Shown: one piece after another, positions 1 to 6,875 of the stretch
How the letters are laid out: each line of letters starts with the position of its first letter
How positions within the stretch are numbered: position 1 is the stretch's first letter
Source: an uncultured Clostridia bacterium
GTDB taxonomy: Bacteria > Bacillota > Clostridia > UBA1381
Length of the DNA: 7,519 nt
Direction of reading: 5' to 3'
Assembly: GCA_944391635.1 (NCBI GenBank)
Contig: CALXUL010000232.1
Coordinates: forward strand, 1-7,519
Program-made: the position numbers and the translations under genes
The notes under the pieces: generated by a model
Database searches by the model: none
Told to the model about the DNA's origin: nothing
The model's input: the letters and a program-made list of their open reading frames with translations, nothing else

Positions 1-556
1 AGTCAAATATTTTTTCGTGCTTACATAACTCACGCGCCATTATCGCCACATCTCGCGCCGAAGAATAATGTCCAGGTGCATCAAGACCATTGGTATTCAC
101 AAAATTTGTATGCTCCATACCCAGTTCCTTTGCACGCTCATTCATTCTTTGTATAAATGCCTCAGTGCTTCCGCTGATATGCTCAGCCATTGCAACACAG
201 CCGTCATTTGCAGATGCTACTGCAATTCCCTTAATCATATCGCTTACAGTTAAAACCTCTCCTGCTTCAAGAAACATTGTCGAACCGCCCATACTCATCG
301 CATATTCGCTTACTGTCACCTCATCTGCAAAAGTAAGCCTTCCTGCATCAATTTCTTCCATAATAAGCAAAAGTGTCATGATTTTTGTAACACTTGCTAT
401 GGGGAGTTCTTTGTCAGCTTCCTTCTCAAGCAATACTTCACCTGTTTCCTCCTCAATCAGTATCGCAGCTTTTGCGGTCGTTGAAACCCCGGCATATACA
501 GGTATACACGTGCAAGCAATTGCCATTGCAGCAATACCCGAAATCAGCTTTTTCAT
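1..556 (-). CDS. D-alanyl-D-alanine carboxypeptidase (penicillin-binding protein, family S11), partial at 3' end
   Basis: Serine DD-carboxypeptidase that removes the terminal D-Ala from peptidoglycan stem peptides outside the cytoplasmic membrane (DacA/DacF-like). The 185 visible residues begin with a signal peptide: KK at 2-3, a hydrophobic stretch, and likely cleavage after VYA at 20-22. The active-site SxxK motif is SVTK at 55-58 (nucleophile S55, K58), and the second motif SAN is at 115-117 (SANDG). NTNGLD at 154-159 and the GHYSSARD segment at 162-169 are also typical of the family. The third motif (KTG) and the C-terminal membrane anchor lie beyond the left edge, so the gene is cut by the window and is not shown to be broken. 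The ATG at 556 follows an AGGAGG site (564-569). The gene lies downstream of the AraC gene on the same strand, across a 91-base gap with no clear terminator. Family assignment is firm; the exact paralogue is not. Confidence 0.93.
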   Translation of the reverse strand, partial: MKKLISGIAAMAIACTCIPVYAGVSTTAKAAILIEEETGEVLLEKEADKELPIASVTKIMTLLLIMEEIDAGRLTFADEVTVSEYAMSMGGSTMFLEAGEVLTVSDMIKGIAVASANDGCVAMAEHISGSTEAFIQRMNERAKELGMEHTNFVNTNGLDAPGHYSSARDVAIMARELCKHEKIFD

Positions 557-647
557 TTTTTATCCTCCTAATAAAAATCAATTGTTATTTTCGGTTATTA
601 TCTGCATATTTTTTTGATTTATGCCGGTTTAAATTTTTGACAACTTA

Positions 648-1403
648 TTATTTTAATTTTTTGATGCCAGACGGGCTTATTCCATACCTCTTCTTAAACA
701 TTTTTAAAAAATTAAAAACGTCATTATAACCACACATTTTTGCTGTCTGAGATACACTGTAACCATCTTTTAGAAAAGCCTTCGCCTTTTTAAGCCTACA
801 AGACATCAGATAATTTCCAATTGGCATCCCGTATTCTGCCTTAAAAAGCCTTGACGCATATCGGCTGTCGAGATTTATCATTTTCGCAATACTCATAACA
901 CTGATATCACGCATATAATTACATTCAATATAATCTGCAATTTTTGACGCATATTTTAAAGAGCCGCTATGACCTGCTTGATTTTCTGAGATAATTTCAA
1001 AAATTATTGAAATACAAAGTTCCGGGTTCGGTCTATTTTGACAAAGCTGATTATATAATTCAACAAAACCTCCGCCTCTTACCGGCAAAACACGAGCTTC
1101 AGTTTTGCAAAAAAACTTTGACGCATCACCGGTAAAGCCAATCCATACATACTCCCAAGGCTCATTTTTATCCGCAGTATAAACAGTCAGCTCTGACGGC
1201 TTAATTACAAATATCTCTCCTGCTTTTATTTCATAATTTTCTCCCTCACACTCAAGGCGCCCCTTACCGCTTATAATATAGTGTATCAAACAGTAATCCC
1301 TTATTGCAGGACCGAAACTTTTTCCGGAAAGGCATTTTTCATATCCAGAAAACAGCGGACATATATCTTTATACTCTATACTTCCAAACATATACTCAAG
1401 CAT
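648..1403 (-). CDS. AraC-family transcriptional regulator, probable regulator of the divergent melA
   Basis: A 251-residue cytoplasmic DNA-binding regulator. Residues ~30-110 form an AraC-type cupin sensor domain (HYIISGKGRL at 41-50, then GEIFVIKP at 62-69 and EYVWIGFTG at 84-92), where a sugar ligand would normally bind. Residues ~150-250 hold the two helix-turn-helix units: the first at ~168-191 (SIAKMINLDSRYASRLFK), the second at ~216-244, ending in the family signature GYNDVFNFLKMFKKRYGISP. Length is normal for the family. I place the start at the ATG at 1403: a GTG in frame at 1412 lies inside the GAGGTG ribosome binding site (1410-1415) and cannot be served by it. Two stop codons in a row end the gene. 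It is divergent from the alpha-galactosidase gene, the classic arrangement of MelR/RafR/MsmR-like regulators, so control of melA by an alpha-galactoside is a reasonable inference; the ligand is not visible in the sequence. Confidence 0.93.
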   Translation of the reverse strand: MLEYMFGSIEYKDICPLFSGYEKCLSGKSFGPAIRDYCLIHYIISGKGRLECEGENYEIKAGEIFVIKPSELTVYTADKNEPWEYVWIGFTGDASKFFCKTEARVLPVRGGGFVELYNQLCQNRPNPELCISIIFEIISENQAGHSGSLKYASKIADYIECNYMRDISVMSIAKMINLDSRYASRLFKAEYGMPIGNYLMSCRLKKAKAFLKDGYSVSQTAKMCGYNDVFNFLKMFKKRYGISPSGIKKLK

Positions 1404-1409
1404 ATTTTT

Positions 1410-1417
1410 CACCTCTT
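1410..1417 (-). promoter_or_regulatory. Ribosome binding site of the araC-type gene; decides its start
   Basis: Read on the minus strand this is AAGAGGTG, whose GAGGTG matches six consecutive positions of the anti-Shine-Dalgarno complement. It sits 6 bases before the ATG at 1403. An in-frame GTG at 1412-1410 is part of the site itself, so the longer 254-residue version of the protein is unlikely. Confidence 0.75.
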
Positions 1418-1424
1418 AAGTTAC

Positions 1425-1454
1425 ATTATAACATATTATAGTCACAAAAATCAA
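1425..1454 (-). promoter_or_regulatory. Predicted promoter of the araC-type gene
   Basis: On the minus strand, -35 TTGATT (1454-1449) and -10 TATAAT (1430-1425) are separated by 18 bases, and the -10 is preceded by TGT, an extended -10 element. Transcription would begin near 1418, giving a very short leader. A second TATAAT at 1440-1435 lacks a convincing -35. The -35 here abuts the -35 of the melA promoter on the other strand, so the two promoters are back to back. Confidence 0.55.
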
Positions 1455-1491
1455 TTCATATTCTTATAACATCCTGATATAATCATAACAT
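1426..1491. repeat. Three copies of a TTATAACAT-like 9-mer, candidate operators
   Basis: TTATAACAT occurs exactly at 1426-1434 and 1464-1472, and as TCATAACAT (one mismatch) at 1483-1491. Offsets between copies are 38 and 19 bases, the first being twice the second. Relative to the predicted melA start (~1490) the copies centre near -60, -22 and -3. Binding by the divergently encoded AraC protein is inference. The copies also resemble extended -10 elements on the minus strand, and the region is very AT-rich, so chance is a real alternative. Confidence 0.35.
1455..1483 (+). promoter_or_regulatory. Predicted promoter of melA
   Basis: -35 TTCATA (1455-1460, 4 of 6 matches) and a perfect -10 TATAAT (1478-1483) are separated by 17 bases. 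TGA precedes the -10 (1475-1477), making an extended -10 element. The start would be near 1490 and the leader about 20 bases, with AAGGAGG at 1495-1501 placed 8 bases before the ATG at 1510. The weak -35 fits a promoter that needs an activator. Confidence 0.65.
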
Positions 1492-1509
1492 AATAAGGAG
1501 GCGGAAAAT

Positions 1510-2829
1510 ATGAATAAAATCACATTTATGGGTGCCGGAAGTACTGTGTTTGCAAAAAATGTAATCGGTGATATACTTCTTACACCTGCACTTTGCGAAT
1601 TTGAAATTGCACTTTATGACATTGATGAAAAAAGACTCGATGAATCCTTTCATCTAATATCTGCACTTAATAAAAGCTGCAATAATTCACGTGCAAAAAT
1701 CTCAAAATTCTTAGGCGCAGAAAATAGAAAAGCCGCACTTTCTGAGGCAAGATTTGTAATAAATGCAATACAAGTCGGCGGGTATGAACCTTGTACAGTA
1801 ACTGATTTTGAAGTGCCGAAAAAATACGGGCTAAGACAAACAATTGCTGATACTTTGGGAATTGGGGGAATTTTCAGAGCTTTAAGAACCATCCCCGTAC
1901 TCCAGGAATTTGCTGCTGATATGGAAGAAGTCTGTCCTGACGCTTGGTTTTTAAACTATACAAACCCCATGGCGATTCTGACAGGATATATGCAGCGGTA
2001 TACAAAAATCAAGACTGTAGGGCTTTGCCACAGCGTTCAGGTATGTGCAGGCACCATTTTAAATGAACTGGACATGAAAGAGTATGTTGACAAGGTACGT
2101 ACAAAAATTGCCGGAATAAACCATATGGCTTGGCTTCTTGAAATCGAAGACGAAAACGGTAATGACCTTTATCCCGAAATAAGACGCCGTGCCAAAAAGA
2201 AAAATGCAACGGAAAAACATAATGATATGGTAAGGTTTGAATACATAAACCGCCTTGGATACTACTGTACCGAATCCAGCGAGCATAACGCTGAATATAA
2301 TCCGTTTTTCATCAAATCAAAATATCCCGAGCTGATTGAAAAATATAATATTCCTCTTGACGAATATCCAAGGCGCTGTATTGAACAGATAGAAAAATGG
2401 TCAGAGCTTAGCAAAACTCTGCTTAATGAAGCCCCCTCTCATGAGCGCAGCCTGGAATATGCATCGTATATTTTAGAATCAATTGTAACAGGAAATCCTT
2501 ATCGTATCGGCGGTAATGTTTTAAACAAGAACCTGATAACAAATCTTCCCCAAAAAGCTTGTGTGGAAGTACCCTGTCTTGTTGACAAAAACGGCATATC
2601 GCCTTGCTATGTCGGTGAGCTTCCTACACAACTTGCAGCAATGAATACTACCAACATAAACACTCAGCTGCTTACAATAGAGGCTGCTGTAACACGTAAA
2701 AAAGACAAAATCTATCAAGCGGCAATGCTTGAACCACATACTGCCGCAGAGCTTTCAATTGATGATATTGTAAGTCTATGTAATGACCTGATTGCAGCAC
2801 ATGGCAGCTGGCTGCCCGAATATGAATAA
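1510..2829 (+). CDS. melA: Glycoside hydrolase family 4 alpha-galactosidase
   Basis: Cytoplasmic alpha-galactosidase (melibiase) of family GH4, which uses NAD+ and a divalent metal (usually Mn2+) in a redox-elimination mechanism rather than classical hydrolysis. The 439 residues match the usual MelA length. An N-terminal Rossmann fold carries the NAD-binding MGAGSTVF at 7-14. NYTNP at 149-153 is the substrate/metal-site motif. CHS at 173-175 contains the metal-binding Cys173 and is the sub-type signature of alpha-galactosidases (alpha-glucosidases carry CHE, phospho-glycosidases CD or CN). GINHMAW at 202-208 holds the conserved metal-binding His205, and SSEHNAEY follows at 256-263. No signal peptide is present. 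The gene is divergent from an AraC regulator and is followed at once by a strong terminator, so it appears monocistronic; uptake of the sugar must be encoded elsewhere. The family is certain; alpha-galactosidase specificity rests on the CHS motif. Confidence 0.95.
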   Translation: MNKITFMGAGSTVFAKNVIGDILLTPALCEFEIALYDIDEKRLDESFHLISALNKSCNNSRAKISKFLGAENRKAALSEARFVINAIQVGGYEPCTVTDFEVPKKYGLRQTIADTLGIGGIFRALRTIPVLQEFAADMEEVCPDAWFLNYTNPMAILTGYMQRYTKIKTVGLCHSVQVCAGTILNELDMKEYVDKVRTKIAGINHMAWLLEIEDENGNDLYPEIRRRAKKKNATEKHNDMVRFEYINRLGYYCTESSEHNAEYNPFFIKSKYPELIEKYNIPLDEYPRRCIEQIEKWSELSKTLLNEAPSHERSLEYASYILESIVTGNPYRIGGNVLNKNLITNLPQKACVEVPCLVDKNGISPCYVGELPTQLAAMNTTNINTQLLTIEAAVTRKKDKIYQAAMLEPHTAAELSIDDIVSLCNDLIAAHGSWLPEYE

Positions 2830-2842
2830 TACTTGTATTATC

Positions 2843-2879
2843 AGCCCCGGTTTGAAACAATTCATACCGGGGCTTTTTT
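2843..2879 (+). terminator. Rho-independent terminator of melA
   Basis: AGCCCCGGT (2843-2851) pairs perfectly with ACCGGGGCT (2866-2874). After one T-T mismatch the stem continues with TGAA/TTCA (2853-2856 with 2861-2864), closing on an ACAA loop. A run of T follows (2874-2879). It lies 13 bases after the melA stop and separates melA from rqcH. Confidence 0.93.
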
Positions 2880-2905
2880 ATGGTCTCTACTTTTTTCCTC
2901 TAATA

Positions 2906-2934
2906 TTGTAGTTTGTCCGTATCTGTGATATACT
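2906..2934 (+). promoter_or_regulatory. Predicted promoter of rqcH
   Basis: -35 TTGTAG (2906-2911) and -10 TATACT (2929-2934) are 17 bases apart, with TGA directly before the -10 (extended -10). Initiation near 2941 would give a leader of ~25 bases containing GGAGGA at 2952-2957, 8 bases before the ATG. An alternative pairing, TTGTCC (2913-2918) with TATATA (2936-2941), also has 17-base spacing. Confidence 0.55.
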
Positions 2935-2965
2935 GTATATATTAACCAAACGGAGGACTCATATT

Positions 2966-4726
2966 ATGGCATTAGACAGTGTTGCTGTGTATGCACTTGT
3001 ACGCGAACTCAAACGTTCACTTACCGACGGACGCATAGATAAAATCCATCAGCCCGAAAAAGACGAACTTGTTATATCGGTCAGAACGTATTCTGAATCC
3101 TTTAAATTAGTTTTAAGCGCAAGCTCATCAAACGCACGTGTACATTTTACATCGCAGTCAAAAGAAAATCCCAAAACTGCACCTATGTTTTGCATGCTTC
3201 TTAGAAAACATATACAAAGCGGCAAAATAATAGAAATTTCCCAGCCAGAATTTGAACGGATAATTAAATTTTCCATTATAACCAGAAATGAAATGGGCGA
3301 CCAAGTGTACCGCTATCTCATTGCAGAACTTATGGGCAGAAACTCAAATATAATCCTGACAGATGAGAACGGGAAAATCATTGATTCGGCAAGGCATGTA
3401 GATTTTACTCAAAGCTCTGTGCGCCAGATACTCCCTGGGCTTTTATATAAAACACCTCCGGCACAGGATAAAATTGCTATACTCGACAGTGAAAAACCAA
3501 TATCTCTTACTTTCACAGAATCTTCAAAAAAAGCTTCAGATATAATTATGTCTCAAATCTGCGGAATAAGTCCGATTACAGCACGAGAAATCGTATGGAA
3601 AGCAACCGGCAGGACAGACACGCTATCTACCAATATACCTGATACAGAACGCCTGATTTTAGAAATTGAAGATTATAGAAAAAGAATACTTGCCGCTGAT
3701 TTTTCGCCCTGTATTATTATCGAAAAGGCAACCGGACGCCTAATTGACTTTTCAGCATCCAAAATTATGCAATACAGCGAAGGTGCAGATGTAAAATACT
3801 ATTCCTCCATCAGCGATATGATAGAGGATTTTTATAGTCTGCGCGATTTAAAAGAACGAATGAAACAAAAATCGGCTGATCTTGTTAAACACCTAAACTC
3901 CGGACTTGAGCGGCTGTCTAAAAAGATAATTATACAGCAGAAAACACTCTCACAAGCAGAAAACAAAGATAAATACAAAAAATATGCAGACCTTATTACT
4001 GCATCTGCATATTCTATTTCAAAAGGCGACAGTATCGCAGAAGTTACGGACTACTATGAGCCCAATTCGCCCGTCATTCAGATACCTCTCGACCCGCAGC
4101 TGTCACCTATACAAAATGCGCAAAAATATTACAAAAAATATACAAAGGCTAAAACAGCGGAAATTGAAACAAAAAAACAGCTTGATGCAAGCCTTGCTGA
4201 CAAGGAATATCTTGAAAGCATGCTTGTCCTTGCCGAAAACTGTCTTGACCTTTCCGATATACAGGCAATCCGTTCAGAGCTTAGCGAACAAGGTTTTATT
4301 CGTCAACAAAAAAATAACAAGGCAAAACACAAAGAAAACAAGCAGCAAAAACCCCATCATTATATTTCTACTGACGGATTTGATATTTATATCGGGAAGA
4401 ATAATCTTCAAAACGACTGGCTTACCCTTAAATTTGCAAACGCCTCTGACATTTGGTTTCATACAAAAAAAATCCACGGATCACACACCATAATAAAACT
4501 TGGTGTTAACAAAGACATACCACATGCAACTATGATAGAGGCGGCAGAACTTTGCGCATATTATTCTAAAGCAAGAGAATCGAATCAGGTCCCGGTCGAT
4601 TATACAATAATTAAAAATGTAAAAAAGCCAAACGGCGCAAAACCCGGAATGGTTATATATGATGGTTATAACACAGTATATGTTACACCCAAGGCACACG
4701 ATGAATTAAGAATAGATAACGCATAA
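2966..4726 (+). CDS. rqcH: RqcH, Rqc2/NEMF-type NFACT protein (also annotated FbpA, fibronectin-binding protein A)
   Basis: Ribosome-associated quality control factor. In Bacillus subtilis RqcH binds 50S subunits carrying stalled peptidyl-tRNA and recruits tRNA-Ala to add C-terminal alanine tails that mark the chain for degradation. The 586 residues have the full NFACT layout: NFACT-N domain (~1-170, starting MALDSVAVYALVREL), a helix-hairpin-helix-like segment (~195-214), a charged coiled-coil region (~285-450), and the NFACT-R domain (~464-575) with SDIWFHTKKIHGSH at 494-507 and KKPNGAKPGMVIY at 553-565. The functional Asp-Arg pair known at 97-98 in B. subtilis appears as E97-R98, a conservative change. 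The usual Pro before GSH is His504. The gene has its own promoter and ends in tandem TAA codons. The fibronectin-binding name is historical; the protein has no signal peptide. Confidence 0.95.
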   Translation: MALDSVAVYALVRELKRSLTDGRIDKIHQPEKDELVISVRTYSESFKLVLSASSSNARVHFTSQSKENPKTAPMFCMLLRKHIQSGKIIEISQPEFERIIKFSIITRNEMGDQVYRYLIAELMGRNSNIILTDENGKIIDSARHVDFTQSSVRQILPGLLYKTPPAQDKIAILDSEKPISLTFTESSKKASDIIMSQICGISPITAREIVWKATGRTDTLSTNIPDTERLILEIEDYRKRILAADFSPCIIIEKATGRLIDFSASKIMQYSEGADVKYYSSISDMIEDFYSLRDLKERMKQKSADLVKHLNSGLERLSKKIIIQQKTLSQAENKDKYKKYADLITASAYSISKGDSIAEVTDYYEPNSPVIQIPLDPQLSPIQNAQKYYKKYTKAKTAEIETKKQLDASLADKEYLESMLVLAENCLDLSDIQAIRSELSEQGFIRQQKNNKAKHKENKQQKPHHYISTDGFDIYIGKNNLQNDWLTLKFANASDIWFHTKKIHGSHTIIKLGVNKDIPHATMIEAAELCAYYSKARESNQVPVDYTIIKNVKKPNGAKPGMVIYDGYNTVYVTPKAHDELRIDNA

Positions 4727-4733
4727 TAACAAA

Positions 4734-4762
4734 AGCCAGCCGCACTTTAAAAGCGGCTGGCT
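4734..4762. terminator. Shared terminator between convergent genes
   Basis: A perfect 10-base-pair stem, AGCCAGCCGC (4734-4743) with GCGGCTGGCT (4753-4762), and a 9-base loop. It lies 7 bases after the rqcH stop and 12 bases beyond the GH105-like stop. On the minus strand the stem is followed by TTTGTTATT (4733-4725), a good U-tract, so it should end the minus-strand operon. On the plus strand it is followed by AAAATTATTT, a weaker tail. Confidence 0.82.
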
Positions 4763-4774
4763 AAAATTATTTAC

Positions 4775-6850
4775 TTACTTCAGAATATTATTTTTTAACA
4801 TATAATACTCTGAAGCAGCTGTCAGAACAATGCCTGTTCCATGATCATCATTTATTGTAGTCGGTATATTGTAATAATAAGTTTTGTCCATAGAACACCC
4901 AGAACCCATACATACTCCGTAAATGTTTCCGTCTTTATCAATACTATTTTTCAGTATTCCTTCCCAAGCTTTATCAATATTATCAATATACGTTTTATCA
5001 ATCCATTTATTCTTTACTCCGCGAGTAAGACCAAGCATAAACATCGCAGTACAGGACGTTTCATAATATGACCTGTAATCTGTTGAATCTAAAACCTGTC
5101 TCCACATCCCGTTTTCGCCCTGGAGAGCAACTATCCCTTTAACAAAATTTTTATATAATGCAAGTATTGCATCAGAATCTTCTCCTGCCTCCATAATCTG
5201 CAGCAGCTCCGTCAGAGTCCACATTACCCAGCCGTTGCCTCTGCCCCAAGCTACCATACTTTCAGTATTTTCATCAACAAAGAAAATATGCGAAAATATA
5301 TTTTTATCTTTATTATAAAGCCTTTTATAAAATCCCTCAACTTGTTTTCTTACAAAATGATACCATTTTGCATCATTTTCGAACAATCCAAGCCTTGCTG
5401 CAAACGGACAGCTCATAAATAAATCATCTGCCCACATTGTTTTTACACGGTAAAACGTCCCGTCACTAAAACACGGCACATTATTCACCATACAATCTCT
5501 AAGCTCCTTAATCACCGGCTCAAGAAGTTTATTATTCGTATCAAAATATGAGTCTATAAAGTTCATACCCATTGTTCCGATATTATCCAATTCCTTAATA
5601 TCAATAGTTCGCGGCATAAAAGGCGGCATAACATTTTTTGATGCATCAAACCGAACATAGTCAAGATATTTTGCCAAATAATGCATATTTTCGTTAAACA
5701 GATTCTCATACTCTTCTTTTTCCAGCGCCTGACCTGCTTTACGTATGCCGTAAAATCCCACCATCAATGCATAAAACCATTGACCGAAAAATACAGAATC
5801 TAAATGTATCCGAAGCTGGGAAGCATCACTAAACTCCCAAAAAATCCTTTCTCCTTTTTCATTAGTATATATTTTATCAAAATTCAATTCATGCTCCGGC
5901 GAGTGTTTTTTGTCTCCGTAAAACGGTCCTATACAAACAGCACTTACACCATGCTTTCTGTTACTTTTTAAAAACGGCAAATAATGCAAACCCTCGTCAA
6001 TATCCGCATACCATTTCCCATTTGTATTTTCTGCCAGATACAGTACATCATCGTCCTTTTTAACTATATCCCCTTCACAGGCTTTCTTGCCGTTTATCCA
6101 TATCTTACTGATTGTACCAATACTATTTTTTATAGTGTGTTCCTTTTTAGCTTTAGCGTATACATACGCCGCATCTCCTTTTGCATACAGTGTATAAAAA
6201 TCAAAATGACAGCTTTCACTGCTCTTAGGATACTCATAAACTACCTTTTCGTTTTGTTCCCCTCTCTTATACAGCCTTGATACTGCAACCCCCTCTTCTC
6301 TAAAAAATCCGTCAATCGGAGGAGTTGTTGAGCATCTTGCTATATAATCATTTGCCCACATACCGGGATACGGACGTATTGAAATATTATACCTGCATCC
6401 AAATTCGCCGTTATGTTTTATACATTTAATTCTGACAAAATTCCTTTTTTCACTACTCACTTTAACCGGTATATTATAGCTGTCAGACCGAAATTCGGTT
6501 ACACGGTCAGCAACTCCATTAACAAAGGAAAACACAAGCTCATCATTAAAATACAAACATAAATTTCCTGTTACATTTATAAAAATATCCTCAGCAGAAT
6601 CAGTCAGTATTTCAAAATCTATGTACGCAAAATCTCCTTCGTCTGCGTCAGGATATAAAAAATTTAAATCAACCATGCAAAATCCAAGCACGTTTTCAAA
6701 ACCTATTCCCTTTATCGGCTTATAGGTCGAATAATACACGTTTTTTTTAGGTCTTGTTTTAAGCATATTTTCTGCAACAATCCCGATTACTTTTTTTATA
6801 TCCGTTTCTTTTCTGTACATTTCGCTGCCAATAGCAATTTTTTCGTTCAT
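4775..6850 (-). CDS. GH105/GH88-type unsaturated uronyl hydrolase with long N-terminal extension
   Basis: Probable cytoplasmic hydrolase releasing the unsaturated (4,5-ene) uronic acid from the non-reducing end of oligosaccharides made by polysaccharide lyases, as YteR and YesR do on rhamnogalacturonan. The C-terminal ~350 of 691 residues form the (alpha/alpha)6 catalytic domain: WADDLFMSCPF at 473-483 (in YteR the catalytic Asp lies in the matching WxDD segment), a His at 521 (FSH), WGRGNGW at 535-541, YETSCTAMF at 596-604 and DDHGTG at 668-673. Family members with only this domain are ~370 residues; here ~335 further residues precede it, apparently beta-rich (for example YIDFEIL, IFINVTGNLCLYF) and not recognised by me. 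There is no signal peptide and cysteines are frequent, in line with a cytoplasmic protein. The ATG at 6850 is preceded by GGAGG; an in-frame GTG at 6865 overlaps that site. It is the second gene of an operon. The exact substrate is not determined. Confidence 0.85.
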   Translation of the reverse strand: MNEKIAIGSEMYRKETDIKKVIGIVAENMLKTRPKKNVYYSTYKPIKGIGFENVLGFCMVDLNFLYPDADEGDFAYIDFEILTDSAEDIFINVTGNLCLYFNDELVFSFVNGVADRVTEFRSDSYNIPVKVSSEKRNFVRIKCIKHNGEFGCRYNISIRPYPGMWANDYIARCSTTPPIDGFFREEGVAVSRLYKRGEQNEKVVYEYPKSSESCHFDFYTLYAKGDAAYVYAKAKKEHTIKNSIGTISKIWINGKKACEGDIVKKDDDVLYLAENTNGKWYADIDEGLHYLPFLKSNRKHGVSAVCIGPFYGDKKHSPEHELNFDKIYTNEKGERIFWEFSDASQLRIHLDSVFFGQWFYALMVGFYGIRKAGQALEKEEYENLFNENMHYLAKYLDYVRFDASKNVMPPFMPRTIDIKELDNIGTMGMNFIDSYFDTNNKLLEPVIKELRDCMVNNVPCFSDGTFYRVKTMWADDLFMSCPFAARLGLFENDAKWYHFVRKQVEGFYKRLYNKDKNIFSHIFFVDENTESMVAWGRGNGWVMWTLTELLQIMEAGEDSDAILALYKNFVKGIVALQGENGMWRQVLDSTDYRSYYETSCTAMFMLGLTRGVKNKWIDKTYIDNIDKAWEGILKNSIDKDGNIYGVCMGSGCSMDKTYYYNIPTTINDDHGTGIVLTAASEYYMLKNNILK

Positions 6851-6858
6851 TCTTTTTT

Positions 6859-6863
6859 CCTCC
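6859..6863 (-). promoter_or_regulatory. Ribosome binding site of the GH105-like gene; decides its start
   Basis: GGAGG on the minus strand, 8 bases before the ATG at 6850. The in-frame GTG at 6865-6863 shares a base with this motif, so the version five residues longer has no usable site. The motif lies in the 25-base gap after the upstream gene, so the second gene has its own initiation signal. Confidence 0.75.
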
Positions 6864-6875
6864 ACATACTGCTTC

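Noticed and set aside
90..617. A 175-residue plus-strand frame opposite the carboxypeptidase gene
   Set aside because: It is antisense to a clear S11 carboxypeptidase reading frame with its catalytic motifs, lacks a good ribosome binding site and resembles no protein; it is a shadow frame.
604..624. Short inverted repeat GCATA/TATGC (minus strand) after the AraC-type gene as a terminator
   Set aside because: The stem is only 5 base pairs, not GC-rich, with an 11-base loop and no T-run following it.
615..643. Possible promoter for the carboxypeptidase gene: TTGTCA (643-638) on the minus strand
   Set aside because: The -35 is good, but at 16-17 bases the matching -10 (TAAATC or AAATCA) is poor, and GATAAT at 602-597 has no -35 at the right distance. 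Not strong enough to list.
3984..4493. A 169-residue plus-strand frame inside rqcH
   Set aside because: It overlaps the coiled-coil and NFACT-R coding part in another frame and shows low-complexity, shadow-like composition.
5984..6280. A 98-residue hydrophobic plus-strand frame opposite the GH105-like gene
   Set aside because: Its hydrophobicity comes from the complement of AT-rich charged codons, and it has no ribosome binding site or promoter; not considered a membrane protein gene.
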